Assembly: GCF_045862395.1 (NCBI RefSeq)
Contig: NZ_AP023087.1
Location: 620,001 to 684,000 of the forward strand
Source of the DNA: Marinicellulosiphila megalodicopiae
GTDB lineage: Bacteria > Pseudomonadota > Gammaproteobacteria > Pseudomonadales > Natronospirillaceae
DNA: 64,000 nt
Reading direction: 5' to 3'
A program made the position numbers and the translations under genes. The notes beneath the pieces are model-generated. The model was given only the letters and a program-made list of their open reading frames with translations, did no database searches and had not been told where the DNA came from. Shown piece by piece: positions 35,050-43,485 of this stretch; within the stretch, counting starts at the first letter, position 1, and the number at the start of each line of letters is the position of its first letter.

Positions 35050-35147
35050 ACTTCAGACCTCACGATTGGTTATGCGGTCTGAAGTCAAGACTCGACCCCT
35101 TCTTTTTTTATGCGGTCTGAAGTCAAGACTCGACCCCTTCTTTTTCC
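35050..35147. repeat. REP-like hairpin plus 38-bp tandem duplication
   Basis: ACTTCAGACC (35050) pairs with GGTCTGAAGT (35076). The unit TATGCGGTCTGAAGTCAAGA plus CTCGACCCCTTCTTTTTT is present twice in tandem, starting at 35071 and 35109. The core is a variant of the RAYT-associated REP (GACTCGACCCC in place of GATTTGACCCC). Confidence 0.8.
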
Positions 35148-35182
35148 TTCTTTTTCGCTTCTTTTTAATGGGTTTTTGGTGA

Positions 35183-35731
35183 TTAAGGTTGGTCCAATTC
35201 AATTATTAAATCGCTTAATCTTTGTATGTTGTCTGCATGGTCCACAATAATAATGGAATTGACTCTACTTGATTCTATTTGGGTAATATAACCGTATTTC
35301 GAAACCAAAGGTCTTAATATGTCAACGGCATTGGACGCTTTGATGTTTTTTAATTCAATGGTTTCAGTGATTACCTCGCTGCTTTGAGGGTTTCCTGTTG
35401 TGTCTATTTTTGAAGATTTATTTTTTAAATGACCAGTAGGCATAACAACATAAAAACTGCCTTTATCCACTAATCCATAATTATTTAACAATAAAGTTTG
35501 GTTTAATAACTCAAATAATTGCTCGTTAGTTGCGTTGTCAAAATCAATGAAGAGTTTGACAGATCCTTCTAATGTGTCATTAATAACAAAAGATTTTCCC
35601 GTTGTGTCACCTACAATGTTGATCAATTCATTTAATGTGATCTCTTTTAAATGATCGTAGTTTTTTGAAAAAGTAAGAGGGCTGAATAAACACAGTAGGG
35701 TTAATGCGAATGCCTGTATTTTAACTGTCAT
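35183..35731 (-). CDS. Stand-alone secretin N0-N1 domain protein (GspD-like)
   Basis: The 182-residue protein has a signal peptide (cleavage near TFSK) and then two domains like the periplasmic N0 (about 25-100, LNELINIVGDTTGKSFVIND) and N1 (about 118-182, IELKNIKASNAVDILRPLVSKYG, IIIVDHADNIQRLSDLI) of type II secretion secretin GspD. It ends exactly after N1; the N2, N3 and barrel domains (more than 400 residues) are absent, with no leftover sequence after the stop. It is either a decayed gspD or a small periplasmic protein that could interact with a secretin or inner-membrane GspC. No other secretion gene is nearby. Confidence 0.75.
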   Translation of the reverse strand: MTVKIQAFALTLLCLFSPLTFSKNYDHLKEITLNELINIVGDTTGKSFVINDTLEGSVKLFIDFDNATNEQLFELLNQTLLLNNYGLVDKGSFYVVMPTGHLKNKSSKIDTTGNPQSSEVITETIELKNIKASNAVDILRPLVSKYGYITQIESSRVNSIIIVDHADNIQRLSDLIIELDQP

Positions 35732-36240
35732 AGTATTGCCTTAATGGTTGATCGCGTTATCCTGAAACGCAATTGATTGTTGCATCCTTATGTACAGTCT
35801 AAAGGAGTGCTTTAAGTTATGAGTGATGAATCTTTTATTAGTTTCAGATCAATATTTATTTATTTGGAGGCAAGAAGCTCAATGGGGGCGCGCCTTATAT
35901 TTGACATAGACACTTACAAGATGATTAGTTTTGTCGCAGAAAGCAAACGACCTACGAATAAAATCCGTAAATTAAGCCTAGAATACTGAAAAAATTCCAT
36001 TAACAAAAAAACAAAAGTCACACACTTTTGAACGCTATTCGTTAGTCGATTCAAATATTGGTTTTAGAAAAGGGCAGATTATTGAACTAGGCAATCATGA
36101 TGAATTGAGTGATAGTGGAACCAGAAATGATACAAACCACATAAAAAAGACCACTAAATAGTGGCCTTTTTTATTTTTTGAAGGGTCGGGGCGATTGATT
36201 ATTAATGCATCAAGATGACCTTAAAGTGATTCGAGTAACC
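35732..36240. other. Gene-poor stretch with decayed coding sequence
   Basis: It contains broken short frames, for example one reading VDSNIGFRKGQIIELGNHDE around 36053-36100, but no intact gene. The right part holds the terminator of the DUF3037 gene. Confidence 0.45.
36143..36172 (-). terminator. Terminator of the DUF3037/HipA-like operon
   Basis: Stem AAGGCCACT/AGTGGTCTT (one G-U pair on the minus strand), four-base loop, T run. It lies about 70 bases past the DUF3037 stop. Confidence 0.8.
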
Positions 36241-37050
36241 CTACATTAACGCAAAATCTTGAATGTTTTTTTGGTCATCTGCATTCATTACAATACCAAA
36301 ATCCCCAAAATCTTTTTTCACACAATTAATTGCATCAAGAATTTCTCCATCTACTTTTTTATGTTCAATAGGGAATATCATTTCTTTAGGTAGAATATTA
36401 TTCAGTTTTAATCGCTTTAATTTTGCCAACCACGCATCACTGTGTTCATATATTTTGTTAACTTTATTCGTATCTAAAAATAATGGTTTTATAATTTTAA
36501 TCCGCGCATTTTCATGTACCTGTGTTAAATCAAAGCGCGCGGTAAATCCATTATCTGTCTTAAGTATTTGCCTAATAAAAGGGCGCTCTAAGTTTAATTC
36601 TGTTAAAAAACCATTTATTTTAGAATGTAATTTCTTTTCATAACTTTCTTTAGTCGCGAATTTATGATTTACAAAATCATCAAAAATATTAGTCAATTCA
36701 GCATCTAAGTCAGTACTAATCAATTTTGTACGCTGTTCACTAAAGTTGATTATATTTGCTCGAGGCATCACTAAATGCTCTAAAGCGTCCATTGCGTTTA
36801 TATGTTGATTTTCAACCTGCTCATTTAAGTAAGCCAACTCAGCTGTAAAATATTTCACGGCATCACTCACCAATGCTTTATCTAAGTGCTTAAAAAACTG
36901 AGTATAACGAGTAAAATTTTGTATCTCTAACTTGAATAGAAACTTATTCAATTTAGGAACCGCCATAATAATACCGATATTGGCAAATTCCTCGCTTTCT
37001 GGATACGGCATAAAGCGCACTACGGCGTAACGACAGGCTTGATTATTCAT
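36241..37050 (-). CDS. DUF3037-family protein
   Basis: The 269-residue protein opens with CRYAVVRFMPYPESEEFANIGIIMAVP, the diagnostic block of DUF3037 (a Y-x-V-R-x-x-P-x-x-x-x-E-E-F-x-N-x-G pattern). The remainder is helical without known catalytic motifs. It overlaps the HipA-like kinase gene by four bases and is its obligate operon partner. The pair is known from many genomes as an uncharacterised two-gene unit. Whether DUF3037 is an antitoxin, substrate or cofactor is unknown. Confidence 0.85.
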   Translation of the reverse strand: MNNQACRYAVVRFMPYPESEEFANIGIIMAVPKLNKFLFKLEIQNFTRYTQFFKHLDKALVSDAVKYFTAELAYLNEQVENQHINAMDALEHLVMPRANIINFSEQRTKLISTDLDAELTNIFDDFVNHKFATKESYEKKLHSKINGFLTELNLERPFIRQILKTDNGFTARFDLTQVHENARIKIIKPLFLDTNKVNKIYEHSDAWLAKLKRLKLNNILPKEMIFPIEHKKVDGEILDAINCVKKDFGDFGIVMNADDQKNIQDFALM

Positions 37051-37766
37051 TTGCTACTCCAGAAAGAAGGTTGTTGATAAAGGTTAAGTATGGCAAAAAT
37101 TGAGTCATAGTCTAACTCAATTGGACAAGTCTCTTCAAGGTCGGTCCATTGCCATTGTTCTGGTATTTGATTTAGACTTTCTTTTGCAGAAAGTATTGCT
37201 TGGGCCATTTTCAATTCAAATGCCTCTTTCTTAAATAAATCACCAAATATCTTGTCTTTTAAATGAGGAAATACGTGCAAGTCAAAAAAATCGGATTCAT
37301 TAAATTCTAAATCAAAAGCTAAATTATGATCAATCACGACTAATTCTTTTTTAGTATGATTAAATAATAAATTTGGATTGCTATCCGTTCTATCTAAGTT
37401 TTGAACCCAAAAATCAAACAATAAAATTTTAATCGCTAACGACTCATCTATCAATTTTATTGAGCTTTTTTGAAACCATTGCGAATTATCAACATCCACG
37501 GTACCAAATGCTGGTCCTTCGCCAATTATTTTCTGATCGTTTGGCAAACAATCTATTAGCTCTTCTGAAAAATTAACCAGTTTAAATTCAGGAAAAGGTA
37601 GCTTCATTGAAACGGCCAAATGCGCACAAATCCATTCCTTAATCTGATCAAGACGACTAACATTATGACCTTTAACCCAATATTTTTTATGATCATCGCC
37701 TTTACATAGATGAACCCCACTCATTCCTTGAGCTGATCTGTTAATGACTTCAATTATTTCTGTCAT
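37047..37766 (-). CDS. HipA-like kinase-fold protein
   Basis: The 239 residues are shorter than classical HipA (440) and match the small HipA-like family. Kinase features can be placed: K32 in YWVKGHN (ATP lysine position), the catalytic loop NLDRTDSNPNLL (D125, N130) and the metal-binding D146 in VVIDHNLAFD. It has no N-terminal HipA_N dimer domain and no HipB-like repressor gene beside it; DUF3037 is the partner instead. HipA-fold kinases phosphorylate proteins such as tRNA synthetases; the target here is unknown. Confidence 0.8.
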   Translation of the reverse strand: MTEIIEVINRSAQGMSGVHLCKGDDHKKYWVKGHNVSRLDQIKEWICAHLAVSMKLPFPEFKLVNFSEELIDCLPNDQKIIGEGPAFGTVDVDNSQWFQKSSIKLIDESLAIKILLFDFWVQNLDRTDSNPNLLFNHTKKELVVIDHNLAFDLEFNESDFFDLHVFPHLKDKIFGDLFKKEAFELKMAQAILSAKESLNQIPEQWQWTDLEETCPIELDYDSIFAILNLYQQPSFWSSK

Positions 37767-38335
37767 GCCTTAACCTTTCTAGTGTTCGATTCTGAATATG
37801 AGCATCATTAACTAAGTTAGCTTAAGTGTCAAAGATAGCAACCAATAGAGGCTTACTCTGACACACACAATATGCCTGAATCCCTTGTGCTAAATGGGTT
37901 AAAAATTCAACTTGTTAACTGATTAAGGACACCTAACCAAGACACACTGAATAAGCAAAAAAACGTCACAAAACTAGGATAGCGAAATCACTGTCTTAAA
38001 CTATTTTACGCTTGTTTCAGGATATCAAATATCTTATCCATAAATACTTTGAATTTATTGAAAACGATTGATTAACATTGATAATGTAATTTGTTTATTA
38101 CGTGTATTATTCATGATCAGTATGTCTTAGTAGTTTTTATTAATGTAAATTGTCATTTATGATAATAAGTGACTATTTAAGCAAGTTAAGCAAGTTGGTG
38201 TGAGAATTTGGTCGCTACAAAATTGCGAAGAATCAGAGATTTAAATGTATTTTTTTATATATTCTAATTTGTTTTTTTGCAGATTAAGTCAGTTCATATT
38301 GAATTATTTGTATTTGGGAAAACTAAAAAATAAAA
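37767..38335. other. Right border region of the island
   Basis: No gene is seen. It holds the 23-base dispersed repeat (37849-37871), repeat copy B (37929-38119) and AT-rich sequence containing the upstream region of the GNAT gene. Confidence 0.6.
37929..38119. repeat. 191-bp direct repeat, copy B
   Basis: Partner of 34834-35024. The repeats bracket the module with the GspD-like, DUF3037 and HipA-like genes. Confidence 0.9.
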
Positions 38336-38797
38336 ATGAAACACTATCGAAAAGCGCAACCAAAAGATGCGCAAGCATTAACGGACTTAATACGAAAAGC
38401 CAAAGCGCATTGGGGATATCCTGATGAGTGGATGGCACAATGGGAGCCGCTTTTAACGATGACAAGCGATTGGATTGAAAAACATAACGCGGTGCTATTA
38501 TTAGATAAGCAAAAAATAATTGGTTTTTATGGCATTGAATTTAAAATCGATCATGCTTATTTGGAACACTTATGGGTGAACCCTGATTGGATCGGTACTG
38601 GTTGTGGAAAAGCGTTGTTTATTAAAGCTTGTGAAGATGCAAAAAACCAAGGGTTCACAATGATGGAGTTAAGTGCAGATCCAAATGCATTAGGGTTTTA
38701 TTTGCATATGAACGCCGTTAAAGTAGGTGACATTCGTAGTTCGATTTGTGGGGTTGCTAGAATATTGCCGACTTTGAGGATCGATTTAAATACTTAG
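38336..38797 (+). CDS. GNAT-family N-acetyltransferase
   Basis: The 153-residue acetyltransferase opens with YRKAQPKDAQALTDLIRKAK and carries the acetyl-CoA site in LEHLWVNPDWIGTGCGKALF (the Q/R-x-x-G-x-G/A loop reads IGTGCG). ELSADPNALGFYLHMNAVKVG is the usual GNAT beta-alpha end. Substrate unknown. It stands just outside the right repeat of the island. Confidence 0.85.
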   Translation: MKHYRKAQPKDAQALTDLIRKAKAHWGYPDEWMAQWEPLLTMTSDWIEKHNAVLLLDKQKIIGFYGIEFKIDHAYLEHLWVNPDWIGTGCGKALFIKACEDAKNQGFTMMELSADPNALGFYLHMNAVKVGDIRSSICGVARILPTLRIDLNT

Positions 38798-38910
38798 CAC
38801 GCCTCAATAACATGATCAAAACCCCGCAATGATCACTCTGGTTACAATTAAAAGCGAACCCATTCTCAATTCAATGATATAATCGCGTTTTTATTATTTT
38901 AGAGCGAACT

Positions 38911-40218
38911 ATGAGTTTCAAGCAGCTGGGCATTTCTGAGCCTATTATCCGCGCGTTAAACCTTAAAGGTTACACCGATGCGACGCCCATTCAGAAAAAT
39001 TGTATTCCTGAAATCTTTGCGGGCAAAGATATGGTTGCCAGCGCACAAACGGGTACGGGTAAAACCGGCGCGTTTACGTTACCTCTCATTCAGCGTCTAA
39101 ATAAATACGGCCCGTTAGAACCTAAAAAAGTGCGTTCTATTATTTTGGTGCCTACTCGTGAACTTGCCATTCAAGTACATGAAAACATATCTCAATACAG
39201 CCAGTTTTTATCTATTAAAGCCGGCGTTGCTTTTGGTGGTCAGCCATTAGCTCAACAAATTAAAGCGTTAGAAAAAGGCGTGCATGTTTTAGTGGTGACT
39301 CCTGGTCGATTGATGGATTTACAAAAACGTAAAGCCATTGAGTTAGATCAAGTGGATGTAATTGTATTAGATGAAGCGGATCGTTTGTTGGAGTTGGGTT
39401 TTCAAGCGCAGCTAGGAACGATTTTGGCTCAATTGCCTAAAATTCGCCAAACGTTGATGTTCTCTGCTACATACGGCGCTAAGATCAAAAAACTAAGCGA
39501 ACAATGGTTAAACAACGAAGTACGTATCAACACAAAAGCACAGAACACCGTTGCTGATAACGTGACTCAAAAAGCCATTTTATGTGATAAAGAGCGTAAG
39601 TTTGAATTAACCGCGCACTTAATTAAGAAAAATAATTGGTCTCAAGTATTGGTTTTTGTACGAACTAAAGCCGGTGCCGATGAATTGGCCGATTACCTTT
39701 ATGATCACAAACACGGTGTAAGCTTAAGTGCTGCGTCTATTCATAGTGATAAAACACAGGCTAAACGTACATCGATTTTGAAAAAATTCAAAGAGGGTAA
39801 AATTCAAGTATTGGTAGCCACCGATGTGGCCGCCCGTGGTTTGGATATTAAAGATTTACCCGCAGTGATTAATGTTAACTTGCCATTTGTTAAAGAAGAT
39901 TACGTACACCGAATTGGTCGTACAGGTCGTGCTGAAGCAAAAGGTGAGGCTTATACATTGATTAGTGCAGACGAGTCTGAATTGCTTGATAAAATTGAAG
40001 TGTTATTACAAAAAGTGGTTGAGCGTGAAACCATTGTAGAGTTTCGCCCAAGACAGCCCGTTGCCCCGACCCGTTTGCGTTTGAAGTATCAACCGCGTGA
40101 CCGAACTAAAAAACCAGGCGTGAGAAAATCAAAAGGCGCAACAAGTAAAAAAGATTTGGCAGCAAATAACCCGTATTTAATGGGTTTATCTAAACGCGCA
40201 CGTAAAGCGGTAAGATAA
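38911..40218 (+). CDS. rhlE: DEAD-box RNA helicase, RhlE-like
   Basis: This 435-residue ATP-dependent RNA helicase has all motifs: Q motif (GYTDATPIQKNCIP), I AQTGTGKT, Ia PTRELA, Ib TPGRL, II DEAD, III SAT, IV VFVRTKAGAD, V ATDVAARGLDI, VI HRIGRTGRA. The basic C-terminal tail (RLRLKYQPRDRTKKPGVRK) is RhlE-like. These enzymes remodel RNA in ribosome assembly and mRNA decay, often at low temperature. A TATAAT (38878) stands 28 bases before the ATG. Confidence 0.88.
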   Translation: MSFKQLGISEPIIRALNLKGYTDATPIQKNCIPEIFAGKDMVASAQTGTGKTGAFTLPLIQRLNKYGPLEPKKVRSIILVPTRELAIQVHENISQYSQFLSIKAGVAFGGQPLAQQIKALEKGVHVLVVTPGRLMDLQKRKAIELDQVDVIVLDEADRLLELGFQAQLGTILAQLPKIRQTLMFSATYGAKIKKLSEQWLNNEVRINTKAQNTVADNVTQKAILCDKERKFELTAHLIKKNNWSQVLVFVRTKAGADELADYLYDHKHGVSLSAASIHSDKTQAKRTSILKKFKEGKIQVLVATDVAARGLDIKDLPAVINVNLPFVKEDYVHRIGRTGRAEAKGEAYTLISADESELLDKIEVLLQKVVERETIVEFRPRQPVAPTRLRLKYQPRDRTKKPGVRKSKGATSKKDLAANNPYLMGLSKRARKAVR

Positions 40219-40224
40219 TAGTAC

Positions 40225-40250
40225 GAGCACTTGCATGGATGCAGGTGCTC
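40225..40250 (+). terminator. Hairpin after the helicase gene
   Basis: The stem GAGCACTTGCAT/ATGCAGGTGCTC (one G-U pair) is followed by TTTATA. It is a terminator with a weak T run. Confidence 0.65.
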
Positions 40251-40286
40251 TTTATATTAAGGTTGTTGTTCAAAGCCCTTTTTTAA

Positions 40287-41350
40287 GGCTATGTTTAAAA
40301 ATTATGTTGCTGTATCTGCAACAGCTTGAATTCTAACAATTTTTCTTGCTCATTTAAATTTTCAGAAAACACCTGATATTTATGCCAAGCCAGCATCCTA
40401 AACCAGCCCAGATATTTCGGTAAATACTTACTCGCCACCCCATGCATTTTTAAATACCACTGCTTCAATTGTGAGTGATAATTGTTGATATTTTGAATAT
40501 GAAACACGCCTTCTTTAGTACGCGCATTGGTTAACACAACATGATGCAAATGATGATTTTCACAAATTCGATGATACGCAGGCTGGCCGTCAGTACATAA
40601 AATGGATTCATCCACAATTTTTGAGCCTAAATACATCTCGATTTCGTCACCGGTTACCTGCTTTAAAACATGATCAAACTCGTGATGATTCCGGTCCATC
40701 GCGGTTAACACTGCCACCCAATCTGTATTATTAAGCCCTTTTGTTGAGGCTTTTGTGCCGCGTTTTCGCGCTGGCCGATTAAGGTGTTTGTCGCCTTTTT
40801 TAGATTCTCGAAAGTAAGTTTCGTCAGCCTCAATAATGCCTTCAAGCCTGTCTTCAAAGGTGTTTTCGGCTGCATTCATATAACGGTGGCGCCAGTTAAA
40901 AGACGTCACCGAACTGATGCCCACTTTTTTAGCACAAACCCGAATGCTGTCTTGATCCAACATGTGCTCTAAATAGGCTTGCCAGTCGTCGGCTTTATGC
41001 TGATAAAAATACGCGCTGCCTCTTGTGCAAACAAAAGTCTTTTTACAATGATTACAATAAAACCGCTGGCGGCCGTTGCTTTTGCCGTATTTTCGCAAAC
41101 GCTCACTTTCGCAATGAATGCACTTTCCATGAGAAATGCACTCTTTGGCTAAACGCTCTAAAATGGGGTTTTCTTGCAATGTTAGTGTTTGGACAAGCTT
41201 TTGTTTTTGCACAGGGTCTAATTTAGCGGCTTGTTTAATTAATTTTTGAAATTGTTGACGGTTCATACTTCGATCTATCATTAAGGTATAACTTTAGGTT
41301 AGATCGTGAAATGAATTTTGCTAGTAGCAACAAAAATGTTAAACATAGCC
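40287..41350 (-). mobile_element. IS1595-family insertion sequence
   Basis: The element is about 1,064 bases long, bounded by imperfect inverted repeats starting GGCTATGTTTAA at both ends, with further similarity in TTGTTGCT. TTTTTAA is found on both sides, consistent with a target duplication (family size 8 bp; 7 visible). It contains one intact transposase gene and lies between the helicase gene and the LOG-family gene without breaking either. Confidence 0.85.
40295..41281 (-). CDS. IS1595-family transposase
   Basis: The 328-residue transposase has an N-terminal zinc ribbon (C54-x2-C57 and C76-x2-C79), a helix-turn-helix-like part and a DDE-type catalytic domain with EADETYFRESKKGD (D153) and ILCTDGQPAYHRI, then NINNYHSQLKQW with the Asn-type third position of the ISXO2/IS1595 group. 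Intact and probably functional. Start at 41281, or at the internal MNRQQF (41266). Confidence 0.88.
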   Translation of the reverse strand: MIDRSMNRQQFQKLIKQAAKLDPVQKQKLVQTLTLQENPILERLAKECISHGKCIHCESERLRKYGKSNGRQRFYCNHCKKTFVCTRGSAYFYQHKADDWQAYLEHMLDQDSIRVCAKKVGISSVTSFNWRHRYMNAAENTFEDRLEGIIEADETYFRESKKGDKHLNRPARKRGTKASTKGLNNTDWVAVLTAMDRNHHEFDHVLKQVTGDEIEMYLGSKIVDESILCTDGQPAYHRICENHHLHHVVLTNARTKEGVFHIQNINNYHSQLKQWYLKMHGVASKYLPKYLGWFRMLAWHKYQVFSENLNEQEKLLEFKLLQIQQHNF

Positions 41351-41363
41351 TTTTTAATTATCA

Positions 41364-42239
41364 CTACTCGATCCAATGATGATGCAAGTATTCATAAGCC
41401 TCTTGTGCGGTATCCACAATTTTAAAATAATTTAAATCCTCTTCATTTATAGCGCCTTGCTCCACCAAAAATTCAAAGTTAATCAGTTTACTCCAATATT
41501 CTTTACCAATTAACGCGATGGGAATCGGTTTGACTTTTTTAGTTTGAATCAGTGTCAATGTTTCAAATAATTCATCTAAAGTGCCGTAACCACCAGGAAA
41601 GGCAGCCAGTCCAACTGCACGTTTTAAAAAGTGCATTTTTCGTATGGCAAAATAATGAAATTGAAAACACAGGTCTGGCGTAATAAACGGATTGGGTTTT
41701 TGCTCAAACGGTAAAACAATATTTAAACCGATGCTTTTGCCATTTTCATCAGCTGCACCTTGATTCGCCGCTTGCATCACACCAGGGCCACCACCTGTTA
41801 CCACAACAAATTGTTTTCCGTTATATTTTAAGGACAGCTTGGTAATGTTTTGAGCAAGTTTGCGAGCCTCCAAATAAAAGCGACTGTTATTAACAATATT
41901 TTGTGCAATGGTTTTCTTTTTTAAGCGTTGTTTATTTTCACCTAGGGACTCAATTTCATCGCAAATGGTTTTTAATTTTTGCTGGGCAACCGATTGTTCT
42001 GGAAAGCGTGCGCCACCAAATATGACAACGGTTGATTCAATTTCATTTTCAGTTTGAATGATGTCTGCTTTTAACCATTCAAATTGCAAACGTGATGCAC
42101 GCAGCTCATCGCGTAATAAAAAATCATCATCTGCATAAGCTAATTGATAAGACGGATTGTCCATTCTACTTTTGCGTGCTAATTCAAGATCTTGTGCTGC
42201 GCTAATCGCATCGTGTTTGGGTGCTTCTTGGTGACTCAT
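41364..42239 (-). CDS. LOG-family protein (nucleotide 5'-monophosphate phosphoribohydrolase fold)
   Basis: The 291-residue cytosolic protein has the Rossmann motifs of the LOG/TIGR00730 family: VVIFGGARFPEQ, VTGGGPGVMQAANQGA and the catalytic AFPGGYGTLDELFE. Members split nucleoside monophosphates into base and ribose phosphate, and were once misnamed lysine decarboxylases. The N-terminal extension (about 70 residues) is longer than in plant-type LOG. The start ATG follows a GGAGCTC site. Confidence 0.88.
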   Translation of the reverse strand: MSHQEAPKHDAISAAQDLELARKSRMDNPSYQLAYADDDFLLRDELRASRLQFEWLKADIIQTENEIESTVVIFGGARFPEQSVAQQKLKTICDEIESLGENKQRLKKKTIAQNIVNNSRFYLEARKLAQNITKLSLKYNGKQFVVVTGGGPGVMQAANQGAADENGKSIGLNIVLPFEQKPNPFITPDLCFQFHYFAIRKMHFLKRAVGLAAFPGGYGTLDELFETLTLIQTKKVKPIPIALIGKEYWSKLINFEFLVEQGAINEEDLNYFKIVDTAQEAYEYLHHHWIE

Positions 42240-42303
42240 GTGAGCTCCGTAATTAATATTTTTGTGAAATATTAAAGCATTGCATCGATGAGTGTCAGTT
42301 TAA

Positions 42304-42363
42304 TTTTTTGGTTTGATTTTTTGGTTTGATTTTTTGGTTTGATTTTTTGGTTTGATTTTTTGA
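42304..42363. repeat. Tandem repeat, 13-bp unit TTTGATTTTTTGG
   Basis: Four full units and a partial one stand in a row upstream of the LOG-family gene. The repeat is perfect, so it is young or kept by slippage. Confidence 0.9.
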
Positions 42364-42371
42364 TTGAAGCG

Positions 42372-42421
42372 ATTAATTAGAAAAACACATTAATTAGAAA
42401 AACACATTAATTAGAAAACAC
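42372..42421. repeat. Tandem repeat, 17-bp unit ATTAATTAGAAAAACAC
   Basis: Two perfect units and a third with one A missing lie eight bases after the 13-bp array. Two different arrays side by side in one intergenic region are unusual. Confidence 0.9.
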
Positions 42422-42483
42422 ATTGTTGTGAGTCATTAAATGATATTAGATTGATAAGGAAATTAGTACAAAAAGCCCCATTG

Positions 42484-43269
42484 CTACAACGCTATCATTT
42501 CATTACGACATTGTTGAATAGCATTGTTTAATAAAGGTAAATAATTCTCGTCTTGTCTGGCTAAAAAGTCTTTAGTCAGATAAATGCCAACAGGCATGCT
42601 TCTAGCAATAGATTTATGGATTTTGGTTGTAATATTGTTTTCTTTTATAAATGTTTCTACGGCTAATTCGTTGCCCATAAATACATCGATCCTATTGTTT
42701 AAAAGCATGCTGACTAAATTTTCAGTTTCAGCTACTTTGGTGACTAATCGGTAGTCGTTTTTTTCTAACCAATTGGCAATGTTAGAGCCGTTAGTCGCAA
42801 CTACATCTATATCGGATTTGAAATGCTTACTTTGCGGATCAATATTTGAATCTATATAAAACCACGCCCAATTTTGTTCAGCAATGGCGGAGGTTCTAAC
42901 GGCATAAATATCTCTGGTGGCATTTCTGGATGCTGAAAAAAATCCATCGGCAAAATTATTTTTAACCGCATGTTGTGCTCTTGCCCAGGGTAACACTTCA
43001 ATTGTAAGGAGGGTGTTTAGTTTGGAGAATGCACATTGTACGACACTGACACTTTTACCAACTAATTCACCTGATTGGTTATAGTAGTGATACGGTGGCC
43101 AAATTTTAGTCGTTAGTCTGACTAGTTCGCTTGCATTTGAATAGCTAGTTAATGCGAAAATAATTAATAATGTGGGCTGTATTTTGAATAATAATTGCGT
43201 TTTAAATCGTTGAGTGGCTTTTAATCGTTGGGTAGTTCTAGTTGAAAATTTTAATTTTGCATGATGCAT
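42484..43269 (-). CDS. Periplasmic substrate-binding-like protein (SBP_bac_3 type)
   Basis: This 261-residue protein has a basic N-terminus followed by a signal segment (LLIIFALTSYSNA). The mature part, starting ELVRLTTKIWPPYHYYNQSGEL, resembles amino-acid-binding proteins of the PBPb type that occur without a transporter. The first 25 residues carry a repeat (TTQRLKATQRFKTQ), caused by a short DNA duplication. An AGGTGA ribosome site supports the ATG. No permease is nearby, so it may be a sensor or orphan binding protein. Confidence 0.75.
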   Translation of the reverse strand: MHHAKLKFSTRTTQRLKATQRFKTQLLFKIQPTLLIIFALTSYSNASELVRLTTKIWPPYHYYNQSGELVGKSVSVVQCAFSKLNTLLTIEVLPWARAQHAVKNNFADGFFSASRNATRDIYAVRTSAIAEQNWAWFYIDSNIDPQSKHFKSDIDVVATNGSNIANWLEKNDYRLVTKVAETENLVSMLLNNRIDVFMGNELAVETFIKENNITTKIHKSIARSMPVGIYLTKDFLARQDENYLPLLNNAIQQCRNEMIAL

Positions 43270-43485
43270 AGTTTTTTTTCACCTAGAGATTGTATTGCAT
43301 TGTTTAAAGCATAGCAGTCAAAATACTGTTGAGTTGAATTTGCATTTAACAATTGTGTTACAAGTTGTATCGATGACAAAATTAGATAATATGTTCGATT
43401 TAGGTTTAAATAAAATGACTTCTGTTACTCATAAATAAGAGGCAAGAGCGTAAGCTGTCCTCTTTATTTTTTTGCAGAATTTTCT

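Noticed and set aside
34834..38119. The repeat-bracketed module as a composite transposon or prophage.
   Set aside because: The 191-bp repeats contain no transposase or clear inverted ends, and no phage genes lie between them.
40287..41350. Disruption of the helicase or LOG-family gene by the insertion sequence.
   Set aside because: Both neighbouring genes are full length; the element lies in the spacer between them.
42304..42421. Regularly repeated units that might suggest a CRISPR array.
   Set aside because: Units are 13 and 17 bases, directly adjacent without unique spacers, and no cas gene is present. No CRISPR array is seen in the window.
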